64,000 bases of DNA, taken from contig CAKOHR010000007.1 in the NCBI GenBank assembly GCA_934085825.1, positions 1-64,000 of the forward strand, read 5' to 3'. A program made the translations under genes and the position numbers. Shown one piece after another: positions 17,696 through 25,628 of the stretch. The notes beneath the pieces are model-generated. The model ran no database searches, was not told the origin of the DNA, and was given only the letters and a program-made list of their open reading frames with translations. The stretch's first letter is position 1. Every line of letters begins with the position of its first letter. This DNA comes from an uncultured Bacilli bacterium. GTDB taxonomy: Bacteria; Bacillota_I; Bacilli_A; RF39; UBA660.

Positions 17696-18000
17696 AGCAT
17701 GTACATATTACCTGTTGTGTCAATATTGTCATCTATAAATGTTGTATTTAAACTTTCTAGTTTATTTACTCTGGCATTTAGACGATTTATTTGACGCTCT
17801 AGTTTTGCAAGTCTGTTTTCAATAGAGTCTGAATTATCTACGTATGGCATTCCAATATTGTTAGGCACTTGTCCTTGATAAAATGAATTGTAGTTGGTAC
17901 CTTGTGCATAAGGCATTGCTCCGTTTATTGGAGCTTGTGCTTGAAAATTTGAATAATTCATATTTGATTCAGTAAAAAATGAGTTTCTATTTTTTCTCAT
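17692..18000 (-). CDS. Hypothetical protein with Q/N/Y-rich head and coiled coil
   Basis: A 102-residue protein. The first ~60 residues are low-complexity and rich in N, Q, Y, G and P. They are followed by a regular coiled coil (I-E-N-R-L-A-K-L-E-R-Q-I-N-R-L-N-A-R-V-N-K-L-E) and a short tail ending N-M-Y-M-L. The composition resembles small coat or assembly proteins of sporulating Firmicutes, and the Cse60-like gene beside it fits, but this is inference. GGGAGGA precedes the ATG. Confidence 0.6.
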   Translation of the reverse strand: MRKNRNSFFTESNMNYSNFQAQAPINGAMPYAQGTNYNSFYQGQVPNNIGMPYVDNSDSIENRLAKLERQINRLNARVNKLESLNTTFIDDNIDTTGNMYML

Positions 18001-18050
18001 GAGTATCCTCCCTACAATTAATATATGTTAAGTGGAAAGAAGTTGATAAT

Positions 18051-18647
18051 ATGAGAATGAGAAATCCTAAAGATAAAGATGAATTATTAAATGGTTGTGA
18101 TTATTATTATGAAGGTATGTTTGATAATGATAATCCAGTGCACTTAGAAATAGGTATGGGCAAAGGTCAATTTATACTTAATATGGCTCTTAGTAATCCA
18201 GATATAAATTTTATTGGAATTGAAAAGTTTAGTAGTGTTGCAAGTGTTGCTATTAAGAAAATAAATCAGTATAAGCCTAGTAATTTGAAAATATTAGTTG
18301 GTGATATTGCTAATACTCATGATTTACTTGATGGTAAAATTGATACAATTTATCTTAATTTTTCTGATCCTTGGCCTAAAGATAGGCATGCTAAAAGAAG
18401 ACTTACTTCAATTAATTATTTAAAAGTTTATGATAAGTTATTTAAAGGAAAACCTCATATTATACAAAAAACCGATAATGATAATTTATTTGAATATAGC
18501 TTAGAACAATATAAAGAATATGGATATAAAATTAATAAAATAAGTTATGATTTACATAAGGAGAATATTCCTAATATTATGACAGAATATGAAGAAAGAT
18601 TTAGTAATATGGGAATTAAAATAAAATATGTGGATGTAAGTAAATAA
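18051..18647 (+). CDS. trmB: tRNA (guanine-N7)-methyltransferase
   Basis: A 198-residue SAM-dependent enzyme that forms m7G46 in tRNAs. It starts M-R-M-R-N-P, has the SAM-binding H-L-E-I-G-M-G-K-G (about residues 31-39) and G-I-E-K, and the signature D-P-W-P-K-D-R-H-A-K-R-R-L (about 107-119) with the catalytic Asp. The C-terminal T-E-Y-E-E-R-F is also typical. Its stop codon overlaps the end of the antisense-oriented RNA gene at 18646. Confidence 0.95.
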   Translation: MRMRNPKDKDELLNGCDYYYEGMFDNDNPVHLEIGMGKGQFILNMALSNPDINFIGIEKFSSVASVAIKKINQYKPSNLKILVGDIANTHDLLDGKIDTIYLNFSDPWPKDRHAKRRLTSINYLKVYDKLFKGKPHIIQKTDNDNLFEYSLEQYKEYGYKINKISYDLHKENIPNIMTEYEERFSNMGIKIKYVDVSK

Positions 18648-18778
18648 AAAATCTCAAAGGTAAACTTTGAGATTGTGGGGCTAATTATATTTTCTATAAA
18701 AGAATATAATTAGCGTGGATTGTTACCCTTAATTAAACGGTTGGAAGTGGTAATAGATATATTATTTTGGGTAACAGT
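18646..18778 (-). ncRNA. Candidate small RNA with its own promoter and terminator
   Basis: A ~133-base minus-strand RNA is predicted from a promoter (18811-18784) to a canonical terminator (ATCTCAAAG 18673-18665 pairing with CTTTGAGAT 18659-18651, then six Ts). Inside, GTTACCC and GGGTAAC (18774-18768 and 18728-18722) bracket a C-rich single-stranded part. A strong hairpin follows, with GCTAATTATATT and AATATAATTAGC flanking a 9-11-base loop (about 18714-18680). There is no open reading frame. I do not recognise a named family; 6S-like or C-rich trans-acting RNA are possibilities. Confidence 0.7.
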
Positions 18779-18783
18779 GAGCT

Positions 18784-18811
18784 ATTATACACATAAAAAA
18801 TTATATTGCAA
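18784..18811 (-). promoter_or_regulatory. Promoter of the small RNA
   Basis: TTGCAA (18811-18806), a 16-base spacer and TATAAT (18789-18784) on the minus strand. Confidence 0.75.
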
Positions 18812-18930
18812 GCGTATCGACAACGTTCGACAAAAGTTTTTGGTGAAAATTGCAGTTTTGATGTTTTGAAATAAAATTTTGACTTTATTAGTTGAAATTT
18901 TTTTGTTATAATTATGTTTAGAGGTTAGAT

Positions 18931-19566
18931 ATGAAAAAAGTATTAATAATAATATGTTTGTTACTAATTACTGGTTGCAGTGATATAAGAAAACAAAGTT
19001 TTGAAGATATAATTAATAATATAACAGTCCGAGCTAATAAGTGTAATGTTTATAGAACTGGTTATAATTATTACCTTCCTAGAGGAATGCAAGTTAGTAA
19101 TAGTACACTTTATAATGAGGCTATAACTGATGCCAATTATAAATACTTTTTATATGTAGATATGGTAAGTTATTATAAAAAAGTAGAAGAAGAGTATCAA
19201 ATTAATGATAATGCTGTGGTATCTAAAAAGATAGAATATAATGGTAAATTTGGGTATGTTGAAGTAAATTTGTTGAAAAATAATAAATATTTAGTTGAAA
19301 TTATGTATAATTATGCTAAAATAGAAGTGATAGTAGATAAAAGTAATTTGAATGAAACTATGTTATCTATTATAAACATATTAAAAAGTATTGAGTATAA
19401 TGATAGTATAATTGCTAATTTAATGGGGGATGACATCCTTAATTTTAGTGAAGAAGAATTTAATATATTCAATACAAAGGGTAGTGAAAATAATTATTTG
19501 ACTGTTGATAAAACAGACAAAGGAGAGGAAGATATAAAAATTCCTGACCCAGATTTAATTAACTAG
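18931..19566 (+). CDS. Hypothetical lipoprotein
   Basis: A 211-residue protein with a lipoprotein signal peptide: M-K-K, a hydrophobic stretch and the lipobox L-I-T-G-C with Cys at residue 16. The mature part has no motif I recognise and ends in an acidic tail. GAGGTTAG precedes the ATG, and an extended -10 (TGT-TATAAT, 18904-18912) gives a promoter. It starts a four-gene run that ends with a YtxH-like protein. Confidence 0.75.
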   Translation: MKKVLIIICLLLITGCSDIRKQSFEDIINNITVRANKCNVYRTGYNYYLPRGMQVSNSTLYNEAITDANYKYFLYVDMVSYYKKVEEEYQINDNAVVSKKIEYNGKFGYVEVNLLKNNKYLVEIMYNYAKIEVIVDKSNLNETMLSIINILKSIEYNDSIIANLMGDDILNFSEEEFNIFNTKGSENNYLTVDKTDKGEEDIKIPDPDLIN

Positions 19567-19579
19567 AAAGGTGGATATC

Positions 19580-20506
19580 ATGGGATTATTTAATAAAATT
19601 AAAGGTATATTGTTTGAAGAAGTTGAGGAAGATGAAGTAGAAAATATAAGCAAGAAAGAAGCTAGTTATAGTGAAAAAAAACCAATAGCAGAAAGAATAG
19701 AACCTCAAAAGAAAGAACCTGTGGTAACAGATGTTCCTAAAGTTTCAGTACAGATGCCAAAAAAGGAAGAAAAAAAAGAACCATTAAGTGACAGAGACTT
19801 ATTTAAAAATGATAAAAGTTTTTCTTTTCCTGATTTTGATGAAGAAGAATTTTCTAATATGAGTAGAGTTCAAAAACCAAAACCAACTACAAATGTACTT
19901 GAATATGAAAAAAAGAGAAAAGTTGAAAAAAAATACGATTTAGGAAGATATGAAAGGATTGAAAGAACTGAGGTTGTAGAAAAGAAAAAATTTAGACCAT
20001 CTCCGATTATTTCACCGGTATATGGCATTCTTAATGAAGATTATAAACCGGAGGATATCAAATCAAAGGAAACTGTTCCTGAATCTAGTAATTTGGATTT
20101 TAACAGTGTGCGTAAAAAAGCTTTTGGAGAGATAAAAAAGGAAGAGCCGACAAGTTCTTATTATGAAGAAACTGTTACTGTAAAATTGAAAGAAAATGAC
20201 GAAGAAAAGAAACAAAAAGTTAAAACAATTGATGAGCTTTTGGAAGATACGTCTGATATGATTATAGATGTAAAAGATGATGTTAAAAATAAACTAGAAA
20301 CATTAGATGAACCAGTGATAGAACCTGAAATAATGGATAATTCCTCAGTTTATGAAAAAGTTGATGATGATTTAGAAGAATTAACTCAAAAAGAGGAACC
20401 TATGAAAACTCATAAAGAAAAAGTGGAAGATGATGATACTTTAGAAAATGATTTATTTGATTTAATAGATTCAATGTATGATAATAGAGAGGATGGTGAT
20501 ATTTAA
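19580..20506 (+). CDS. Hypothetical acidic, largely disordered protein
   Basis: A 308-residue protein, very rich in E, K and D, with a short amphipathic start (M-G-L-F-N-K-I-K-G-I-L-F-E) that could bind a membrane. The one conserved-looking block is F-R-P-S-P-I-I-S-P-V-Y-G-I-L (about residues 139-152). The start at 19580 has AAAGGTGG upstream. Its stop shares a base with the next gene's ATG. I have no function to offer; the amphipathic start and disordered body recall cell-division or scaffold adaptors. Confidence 0.7.
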   Translation: MGLFNKIKGILFEEVEEDEVENISKKEASYSEKKPIAERIEPQKKEPVVTDVPKVSVQMPKKEEKKEPLSDRDLFKNDKSFSFPDFDEEEFSNMSRVQKPKPTTNVLEYEKKRKVEKKYDLGRYERIERTEVVEKKKFRPSPIISPVYGILNEDYKPEDIKSKETVPESSNLDFNSVRKKAFGEIKKEEPTSSYYEETVTVKLKENDEEKKQKVKTIDELLEDTSDMIIDVKDDVKNKLETLDEPVIEPEIMDNSSVYEKVDDDLEELTQKEEPMKTHKEKVEDDDTLENDLFDLIDSMYDNREDGDI

Positions 20507-20793
20507 TGGATTTTTGGTTAAACTTTTTACCTATTGTTATTTATTTATTGTTAATTGCACTTCTTACTATAGGAATAATTCTTGGAATTAAGACTATAAT
20601 AACTATGAATAAATTAGAAAAAGTTGTTGATAATGTAAATGAAAAAGTAGAATCGTTAAATTCAATATTTAGTATTATTGATTTTACTACTGATAAAATT
20701 GCTTCTTTTACAGATAAGGTAGTGGAAGTAACAGGAAATTTATTCAGTAAAATATTATTTAGAAAGAAAAGAAAGGATAATGAGGAAGAATAA
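20506..20793 (+). CDS. Small membrane protein, DUF948-like
   Basis: A 95-residue protein with one N-terminal transmembrane helix (about residues 8-30), then a helical, coiled-coil-like cytoplasmic stretch (L-E-K-V-V-D-N-V-N-E-K-V-E-S-L) and a basic tail. The layout and its position immediately before a YtxH-like gene match DUF948 proteins, which often precede ytxH in Bacilli. Function unknown. Confidence 0.65.
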   Translation: MDFWLNFLPIVIYLLLIALLTIGIILGIKTIITMNKLEKVVDNVNEKVESLNSIFSIIDFTTDKIASFTDKVVEVTGNLFSKILFRKKRKDNEEE

Positions 20794-20794
20794 T

Positions 20795-21208
20795 ATGAAA
20801 AGAAAAGAATTTGGAAAATTTATTGCTGGAGCAGCTGTTGGAGCAGGACTTGGACTTCTATTTGCTCCGAATACTGGAAAAGAAACTAGAAAAATCTTAA
20901 AGAAGAAGTTTGATGAAGTTTTAGAACAAGTTAAGTCTATTAAGGCTGAAGATGTGAAAGATAGTATTGTAAAAAAAGTTAATGAACTTCAAAAAGAATT
21001 AAAAGATTTAGACAAGGAAAAAGTTTTAAAAATCGCTAAACAAAAAGCAACTAAAATTCAAAAAAAAGCTGATGAATTATATAATTTAGCTGTAGAAAAG
21101 GGAACACCAATTTTAGAAAAAAGTGTTAGTGAATTAAAACAAGCTACTGCAGATGCTTTAAAGAAAATTGTTGCTAAACTTGAAGAAGAAGATAAAAAAA
21201 CAAAATAA
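20795..21208 (+). CDS. YtxH-like protein
   Basis: A 137-residue protein with a glycine-rich hydrophobic start (F-I-A-G-A-A-V-G-A-G-L-G-L-L-F-A-P-N-T-G-K-E-T-R), the hallmark of YtxH-family gas-vesicle/stress-type proteins. A long lysine-rich helix follows. The ATG at 20795 is preferred over the one at 20780 because GAGGAAG is correctly spaced only for the former. A terminator follows directly. Confidence 0.8.
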   Translation: MKRKEFGKFIAGAAVGAGLGLLFAPNTGKETRKILKKKFDEVLEQVKSIKAEDVKDSIVKKVNELQKELKDLDKEKVLKIAKQKATKIQKKADELYNLAVEKGTPILEKSVSELKQATADALKKIVAKLEEEDKKTK

Positions 21209-21217
21209 TTAAAAATA

Positions 21218-21241
21218 AGCTCCTGATGTGGAGTTTTTTTT
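21218..21241 (+). terminator. Terminator after the ytxH operon
   Basis: AGCTCC (21218-21223) pairs with GGAGTT (21230-21235), with a six-base loop and a run of eight Ts. Confidence 0.8.
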
Positions 21242-21254
21242 GTGGTGTGACACA

Positions 21255-21385
21255 TATGTGTTAAAACTAGGGTATGAAAGTTGCCTGTGGGTTTGGTAGT
21301 AGGAATCACTAGCCAATACAGTAAAGGCATGGGATTAGATTTAACGAACCACTGAATATGAAATTATGATAGGGTATCATATCAA
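21255..21385 (+). ncRNA. Candidate structured RNA with pseudoknot (raiA-motif-like)
   Basis: There is no open reading frame here, but the stretch is unusually GC-rich and structured. GTTAAA (21260-21265) can pair with TTTAAC (21340-21345). TGCCT (21282-21286) pairs with AGGCA (21325-21329). GTGGGTT (21287-21293) pairs with GAACCAC (21346-21352), crossing the previous helix, so a pseudoknot forms. TTGGTAGT (21293-21300) and ACTAGCCAA (21308-21316) make an inner hairpin. The order GTTAAAACTAGGG / GTTGCCTGTGGG / TTTAACGAACCAC resembles the raiA RNA motif of Firmicutes as I remember it. No raiA gene is adjacent. No independent promoter is clear. Confidence 0.55.
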
Positions 21386-21487
21386 AAGTAATAATTTATT
21401 GAAAAATTTACTCTATTTGATTGTTTTTTTTAAATTTGCTACTTTCTTCTTTATTTGATATAATCTAACTGAGGAGATTGATTATCT

Positions 21488-21886
21488 ATGGAATTTGATA
21501 ACACTTTTGAAGAAGAATATTTTCCTTATATGTATATAAGTTTAGAAGAATCTAGAAAAATAAGATATTTAATAAGAAATATGGATACTTTTAAAAATGG
21601 GGAAGTTGTACAGATGGCTTTGCAAAATAATGGTGAATATGTTTATGGAAATGGAATGTTTGCAAGTGATGATGGTAATAAAACTTTTGAAAGTTATGTG
21701 TATAAGACACCTTATGGTTATAAAATATTTAGTGTTATTGAAGAAGTACTTAAACATAAAGATTATTATAGCGTAGATGGATTTTTATTTGAAGAAAAGA
21801 ATATTAGAGTTATTAGTGAAGTTGAAAATGGTGATAAAGTTGTAAAAAAAATAGATTATTCTGAGGAGTCTTTTACAAGAAAATAG
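21488..21886 (+). CDS. Hypothetical protein
   Basis: A 132-residue soluble acidic protein that begins M-E-F-D-N-T-F-E-E-E. It has alternating beta-type strands in the middle and no membrane segment or motif I know. GAGGAGATTGATTATCT precedes the ATG. It lies between the structured RNA and a two-component system and is transcribed in the same direction as both. Function unknown. Confidence 0.65.
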   Translation: MEFDNTFEEEYFPYMYISLEESRKIRYLIRNMDTFKNGEVVQMALQNNGEYVYGNGMFASDDGNKTFESYVYKTPYGYKIFSVIEEVLKHKDYYSVDGFLFEEKNIRVISEVENGDKVVKKIDYSEESFTRK

Positions 21887-21890
21887 ATAA

Positions 21891-21910
21891 TTTCATACAT
21901 TTTTCACATA
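21891..21910 (+). promoter_or_regulatory. Possible operator of the response regulator
   Basis: TTTCATA (21891-21897) is followed 11 bases later by TTTCACATA (21902-21910). OmpR-family regulators bind direct repeats spaced by one helical turn. Related repeats occur after the kinase gene at 23982-24010. Confidence 0.4.
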
Positions 21911-21941
21911 TATTATATATACTGGTGAGTGGGTGATTTAA

Positions 21942-22604
21942 ATGCGCGTTTTAGTAGTCGATGATGAAAAATTAATTAGAGATGTTATTAAAGAATATTT
22001 GATTTTAGAAAATATAGAAGTTGATGAGGCTTCAAATGGAATTGAAGCAGTAGAGAAAGTTAAACATGGTGACTTTGATATTATAATTATGGATATTATG
22101 ATGCCTAAGATGGATGGATATACTGCATGTAGAGAAATAAAAAAATTAAAAGATATACCTTTTATAATGCTTTCTGCACGTGGTGAAGAATACGATAAAC
22201 TTATAGGTTTTGATTTAGGTATTGACGATTATGTTACTAAACCATTTAGTCCCAAAGAATTAGTAGCAAGAATTAAAGCTGTTACTAAAAGAAAAGATGT
22301 AGTTAGTAATATATTTGAAATTAAGGGTATTAAACTTGATGATTTGGCACATGATGTTTATGTTGACAATAAAAAGGTTTACTTAACTCCGAAGGAATAT
22401 GATTTACTTAAATATTTTATAGATAATAAAAATATTGCCTTATCTAGAGAAAATTTACTTAGTCATATTTGGGGTTATGATTTTTATGGTGATGACAGAA
22501 CTGTTGACACACATGTTAAAACTTTGAGAAAACATTTGGGAAAATATAAGGATATGATTGTTACAGTTCGTGCAGTGGGATATAAATTTGTGTATGAAGA
22601 CTAA
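21942..22604 (+). CDS. OmpR/PhoB-family response regulator
   Basis: A 220-residue regulator. The receiver domain has D-D-E (8-10), the phosphoacceptor Asp at residue 51 (I-M-D-I-M-M-P), a T/S near 79 and Lys in T-K-P-F. The C-terminal winged helix carries L-T-P-K-E-Y-D-L-L and the R-T-V-D-T-H-V-K-T-L-R-K recognition region. It overlaps the kinase gene by 11 bases. The signal is unknown. An autoregulatory operator is suggested by the repeats upstream. Confidence 0.93.
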   Translation: MRVLVVDDEKLIRDVIKEYLILENIEVDEASNGIEAVEKVKHGDFDIIIMDIMMPKMDGYTACREIKKLKDIPFIMLSARGEEYDKLIGFDLGIDDYVTKPFSPKELVARIKAVTKRKDVVSNIFEIKGIKLDDLAHDVYVDNKKVYLTPKEYDLLKYFIDNKNIALSRENLLSHIWGYDFYGDDRTVDTHVKTLRKHLGKYKDMIVTVRAVGYKFVYED

Positions 22605-23979
22605 GAAAAAAACAAGTATTCAAGCAAAAACTTTGTTTTTTTTGCTTACCTATAATATAGTTATAATTGTTCTTCTTTGGGTTTGTCAAATTAAAATACT
22701 TGATATTTATTATGAAAAAGAACAAATTGTTAATATGGATAACATTGTTAATGATTTGAAAAATACAAATACTAGTGATTTGTCTGCGGCTTTATTGGAT
22801 ATTGCTTATGATAATGATGTTTGTATTGTTCTTTCAAATGGGCTTAATGTTGCTGGTACGTATAACATTAATATGAATGGTTGTGCTTTAAAATCAAATA
22901 ATACTAAGGTTAAGGAACTTATGTATAATTTTGTTCAATCGGAATCGTCTTTTAAGTCTTATAGATTTGTTAATGATGATAAGCATATTTCTGCCTTAAT
23001 GTATGGGGTTAAAATTGATGATAGTGATATTTTTATTTATTCAAATTTGGAAGATATATCTGATTTTACATTAATTATTAAACGACAACTTATGTATGTA
23101 TGTGTTATTGGAATATTTATTGCTATAATTATGTCAATTTTCTTATCAAATAAAATTACTGAACCTATTACCAAAATAACTAAAAAAGCTAAAAAATTGG
23201 GTAGTGGAGATACTGAAGTTTCTTTCGATGATTCCGGTATTAAAGAAATTGATGAATTGTCTGAAACTTTAACGCAAGCTCAGGAAGAAATGGTAAAAAC
23301 TGATGAGTTACGAAGAGATTTAATGGCTAATGTTTCTCATGATTTGAAGACACCTCTTACGATGATAAAAGCTTATGCAGAGATGATTAGGGATATTTCC
23401 TATAAAGATCCAGAGAAAATGAATGAACATTTGGGTATAATTGTAGATGAAACGGATAGACTTACTGTTTTAGTTAATGATATTTTAGATCTATCAAGGA
23501 TGCAATCAAATGCGGACACATTAAGTATTGAAAAATTTGATTTGGCTGAAGATATAAAAACTATTGTTAATAGATATCAAATTATTAAAGAAACAGAAAA
23601 ATATATTATTAATGTGGAAATGCCTGATAGTATTATGATAAAGGCGGATAAAAAGAAGCTTAATCAAGTTATATATAATTTAATAAATAATGCTATTAAT
23701 TACACTGGTGAAGACAAAACTGTTACAGTAAGAATTACTAAGCATAAAAAATATTATTTAGTAGAAATAATTGATACTGGTAAGGGGATTAAAGAAAGTG
23801 AAATTCCATATATATGGAATAAGTATTATAAAAATGATAAAAATCATCAAAGAAATGTAGTTTCTACTGGCTTAGGCCTTTCTATAGTAAAAGAAATTTT
23901 AGAACTTCATGGATATGAATATGGAGTTAAAAGCACTTTAAAAAAAGGTTCTACATTTTATTTTAAAATTAGAATATAA
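22594..23979 (+). CDS. Sensor histidine kinase
   Basis: A 461-residue membrane kinase that pairs with the response regulator before it. Two transmembrane helices (about residues 10-30 and 166-188) flank a ~130-residue extracytoplasmic sensor. Then come a HAMP domain, the H-box N-V-S-H-D-L-K-T-P with His about residue 249, the N-box N-L-I-N-N-A-I-N, G1 D-T-G-K-G-I and G2 G-L-G-L-S-I-V-K. The start ATG at 22594 lies inside the regulator's last codons. The ligand is unknown. Confidence 0.93.
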   Translation: MKTKKKTSIQAKTLFFLLTYNIVIIVLLWVCQIKILDIYYEKEQIVNMDNIVNDLKNTNTSDLSAALLDIAYDNDVCIVLSNGLNVAGTYNINMNGCALKSNNTKVKELMYNFVQSESSFKSYRFVNDDKHISALMYGVKIDDSDIFIYSNLEDISDFTLIIKRQLMYVCVIGIFIAIIMSIFLSNKITEPITKITKKAKKLGSGDTEVSFDDSGIKEIDELSETLTQAQEEMVKTDELRRDLMANVSHDLKTPLTMIKAYAEMIRDISYKDPEKMNEHLGIIVDETDRLTVLVNDILDLSRMQSNADTLSIEKFDLAEDIKTIVNRYQIIKETEKYIINVEMPDSIMIKADKKKLNQVIYNLINNAINYTGEDKTVTVRITKHKKYYLVEIIDTGKGIKESEIPYIWNKYYKNDKNHQRNVVSTGLGLSIVKEILELHGYEYGVKSTLKKGSTFYFKIRI

Positions 23980-23981
23980 AC

Positions 23982-24157
23982 TTTCATAATTTCAACATAA
24001 ATATTTCATATTTCTTTGTTATTATTATATTGTAACAAAGGAGGGATGTTATATAAGATAAAAAATCGGTTTATAATACAAATATATAAACTATACACAA
24101 TTAACATATAAACTCAAAACTCACACTTTTTAAGGAAGCCTTAGATAGGCTTCTTTT
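23982..24157 (+). other. Operator-like repeats, inverted repeat and terminator of a short transcript
   Basis: This stretch between the kinase and the surface gene has no normal gene. TTTCATA occurs at 23982-23988 and again 22 bases later at 24004-24010. CTTTGTTA (24014-24021) and TAACAAAG (24033-24040) form an inverted repeat around a TATTAT/TATATT -10-like element. The sequence AAAGGAGGGATG then abuts a 21-codon frame (24045-24110) with no room between Shine-Dalgarno and ATG. A canonical terminator follows: GAAGCC 24135-24140, GGCTTC 24148-24153, TTTT. A ~100-base RNA controlled by the two-component system would explain this; inferred. Confidence 0.4.
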
Positions 24158-24196
24158 ATCATGTATTTAATTATATACAAAAACAGAAAAAGTGGC

Positions 24197-24216
24197 TTTT
24201 TTTTTTTTTTTTTTTT
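24197..24216 (+). repeat. Homopolymer of 20 T upstream of a surface-protein gene
   Basis: Twenty consecutive Ts end 15 bases before a TATAAT (24232-24237), so the tract covers the -35 region of the gene at 24280. The decayed copy at 58.4 kb has only eight Ts at the same place. Such tracts gain or lose bases at replication and can phase-vary expression. Confidence 0.7.
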
Positions 24217-24279
24217 GATGTAAAATAACTATATAATAGGAAAAATATTAAGTGTGATATTGTTATAAATGGAGGTTAC

Positions 24280-25563
24280 ATGAAAAAGAAAATATTTATT
24301 CTATCAGTGTTTGTTTTATTAATTGGTGTTGTAGTTATATATCATAATTATGATAAAAATAATATATTAGATGATACTGAATCTAAAGTTATAAAAAAAG
24401 ATAATACATTATCTATGATGCTAGAAACTGAAGCTGGTTCTGGTAAGTATGAAATGACAACAAGAAGTGATTGGCCAACTGATGGTTATGTTTTTAATAG
24501 CTCACTTTCAAGATGTGAAAATGGTGGAGAACTAGCCTGGGATAGTGTAAATAAAACCATAGTTATGAAAACAAGAGTAACTGATAAATGCTATGTGTAT
24601 TTTGATGTTTATGCTCCAACAATTGTAGATTATGTAAAATCACTATATACCGGAACTCAAGGGGATAATGATATTTATTATCATGATAATAGTCTAACAA
24701 ATGGGGCTGGTGATAATAGTTATAGATATGCTGGGGCAAATCCAAATAATTATGTGTGTTTTGGAAGTAGTGCAAGTCCATGTCCAACAGATAACTTGTA
24801 TAGAATAATCGGAGTATTTGGAAATAGTGTAAAATTGGTTAAATATGATTATGCAACTAGTAGCTTACTTGGAACAGATGGCGATTATTGTGGAACAGCA
24901 ACACCTGATACATCATACTATAAAGGCAGTCTGACATCTCTAGATACCTATTATTGGAATTATAAAAATGATATTACAATTAATGACGGAAAGGGTTCAA
25001 ATACGTGGAGCACAAGTTTGTTAAATAAAGTTAATTTAAATACAAATTTTGTTAATAATATAGGAACAGAATGGGCAAATAAAATAATAATGACAACATG
25101 GAAAGTTGGAGGAAATACTGCTGAAAATATTCTATATGGAGCACCAGCAACAACATATCAAAATGAAATAATAAATCCAGATCCAACGAATAGTACAGAT
25201 AACCTAGCAGAATATAATGCCAAAATTGGATTAATGTATGTTAGTGATTATGAATATGCTGCAAGTCCAACATATTGGACATATCCTGGTGCAGATATGA
25301 AAAGTATTAATGGTGATGGTTCAACAGATTATAGAGCGGCCAGAGCGTCAAATTGGAGTTATAGTGGAGCAAATGAATGGTCGATTTCTCGTTTTTCCGA
25401 TCATACATATCATTTATTTTATTTTGACAAAACTGGTATGGCATTTGTACGTCAAGCAGCTATTAGTTTTGGTTATAGTGTAAGGCCTACATTTTATTTA
25501 GAATCTTCTACAATTTATAAATCTGGAACAGGAACACAAAGTGATCCAATAATTTTATCATAG
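24280..25563 (+). CDS. Secreted or anchored surface protein
   Basis: A 427-residue protein with an N-terminal hydrophobic anchor (about residues 3-22) and no lipobox. The rest is rich in Y, N, G, S, T and D, including C-Y-V-Y-F-D-V-Y and several Cys. The C-terminus R-P-T-F-Y-L...K-S-G-T-G-T-Q-S-D-P-I-I matches the ends of the prepilin-like protein at 50.5 kb and an internal part of the 26.4 kb protein, so they share a module. GGAGGTTAC precedes the ATG. A degenerate copy lies at 58.5 kb. Function unknown; adhesion or cell-surface display is likely. Confidence 0.75.
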   Translation: MKKKIFILSVFVLLIGVVVIYHNYDKNNILDDTESKVIKKDNTLSMMLETEAGSGKYEMTTRSDWPTDGYVFNSSLSRCENGGELAWDSVNKTIVMKTRVTDKCYVYFDVYAPTIVDYVKSLYTGTQGDNDIYYHDNSLTNGAGDNSYRYAGANPNNYVCFGSSASPCPTDNLYRIIGVFGNSVKLVKYDYATSSLLGTDGDYCGTATPDTSYYKGSLTSLDTYYWNYKNDITINDGKGSNTWSTSLLNKVNLNTNFVNNIGTEWANKIIMTTWKVGGNTAENILYGAPATTYQNEIINPDPTNSTDNLAEYNAKIGLMYVSDYEYAASPTYWTYPGADMKSINGDGSTDYRAARASNWSYSGANEWSISRFSDHTYHLFYFDKTGMAFVRQAAISFGYSVRPTFYLESSTIYKSGTGTQSDPIILS

Positions 25564-25573
25564 ATTATTAAAG

Positions 25574-25616
25574 AAGAGGTATATTGTTTGATTAATGTTT
25601 AACAATTTACCTCTTT
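25574..25616. terminator. Bidirectional terminator
   Basis: AAGAGGTATATTGTT (from 25574) pairs, with small interruptions, with AACAATTTACCTCTT (ending about 25615), followed by Ts. It separates the two convergent genes. Confidence 0.75.
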
Positions 25617-25628
25617 TTGCTTTAGATA

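Noticed and set aside
24045..24110. A 21-residue peptide after AAAGGAGGG
   Set aside because: The ATG abuts the Shine-Dalgarno with no spacing, and the composition is not distinctive.
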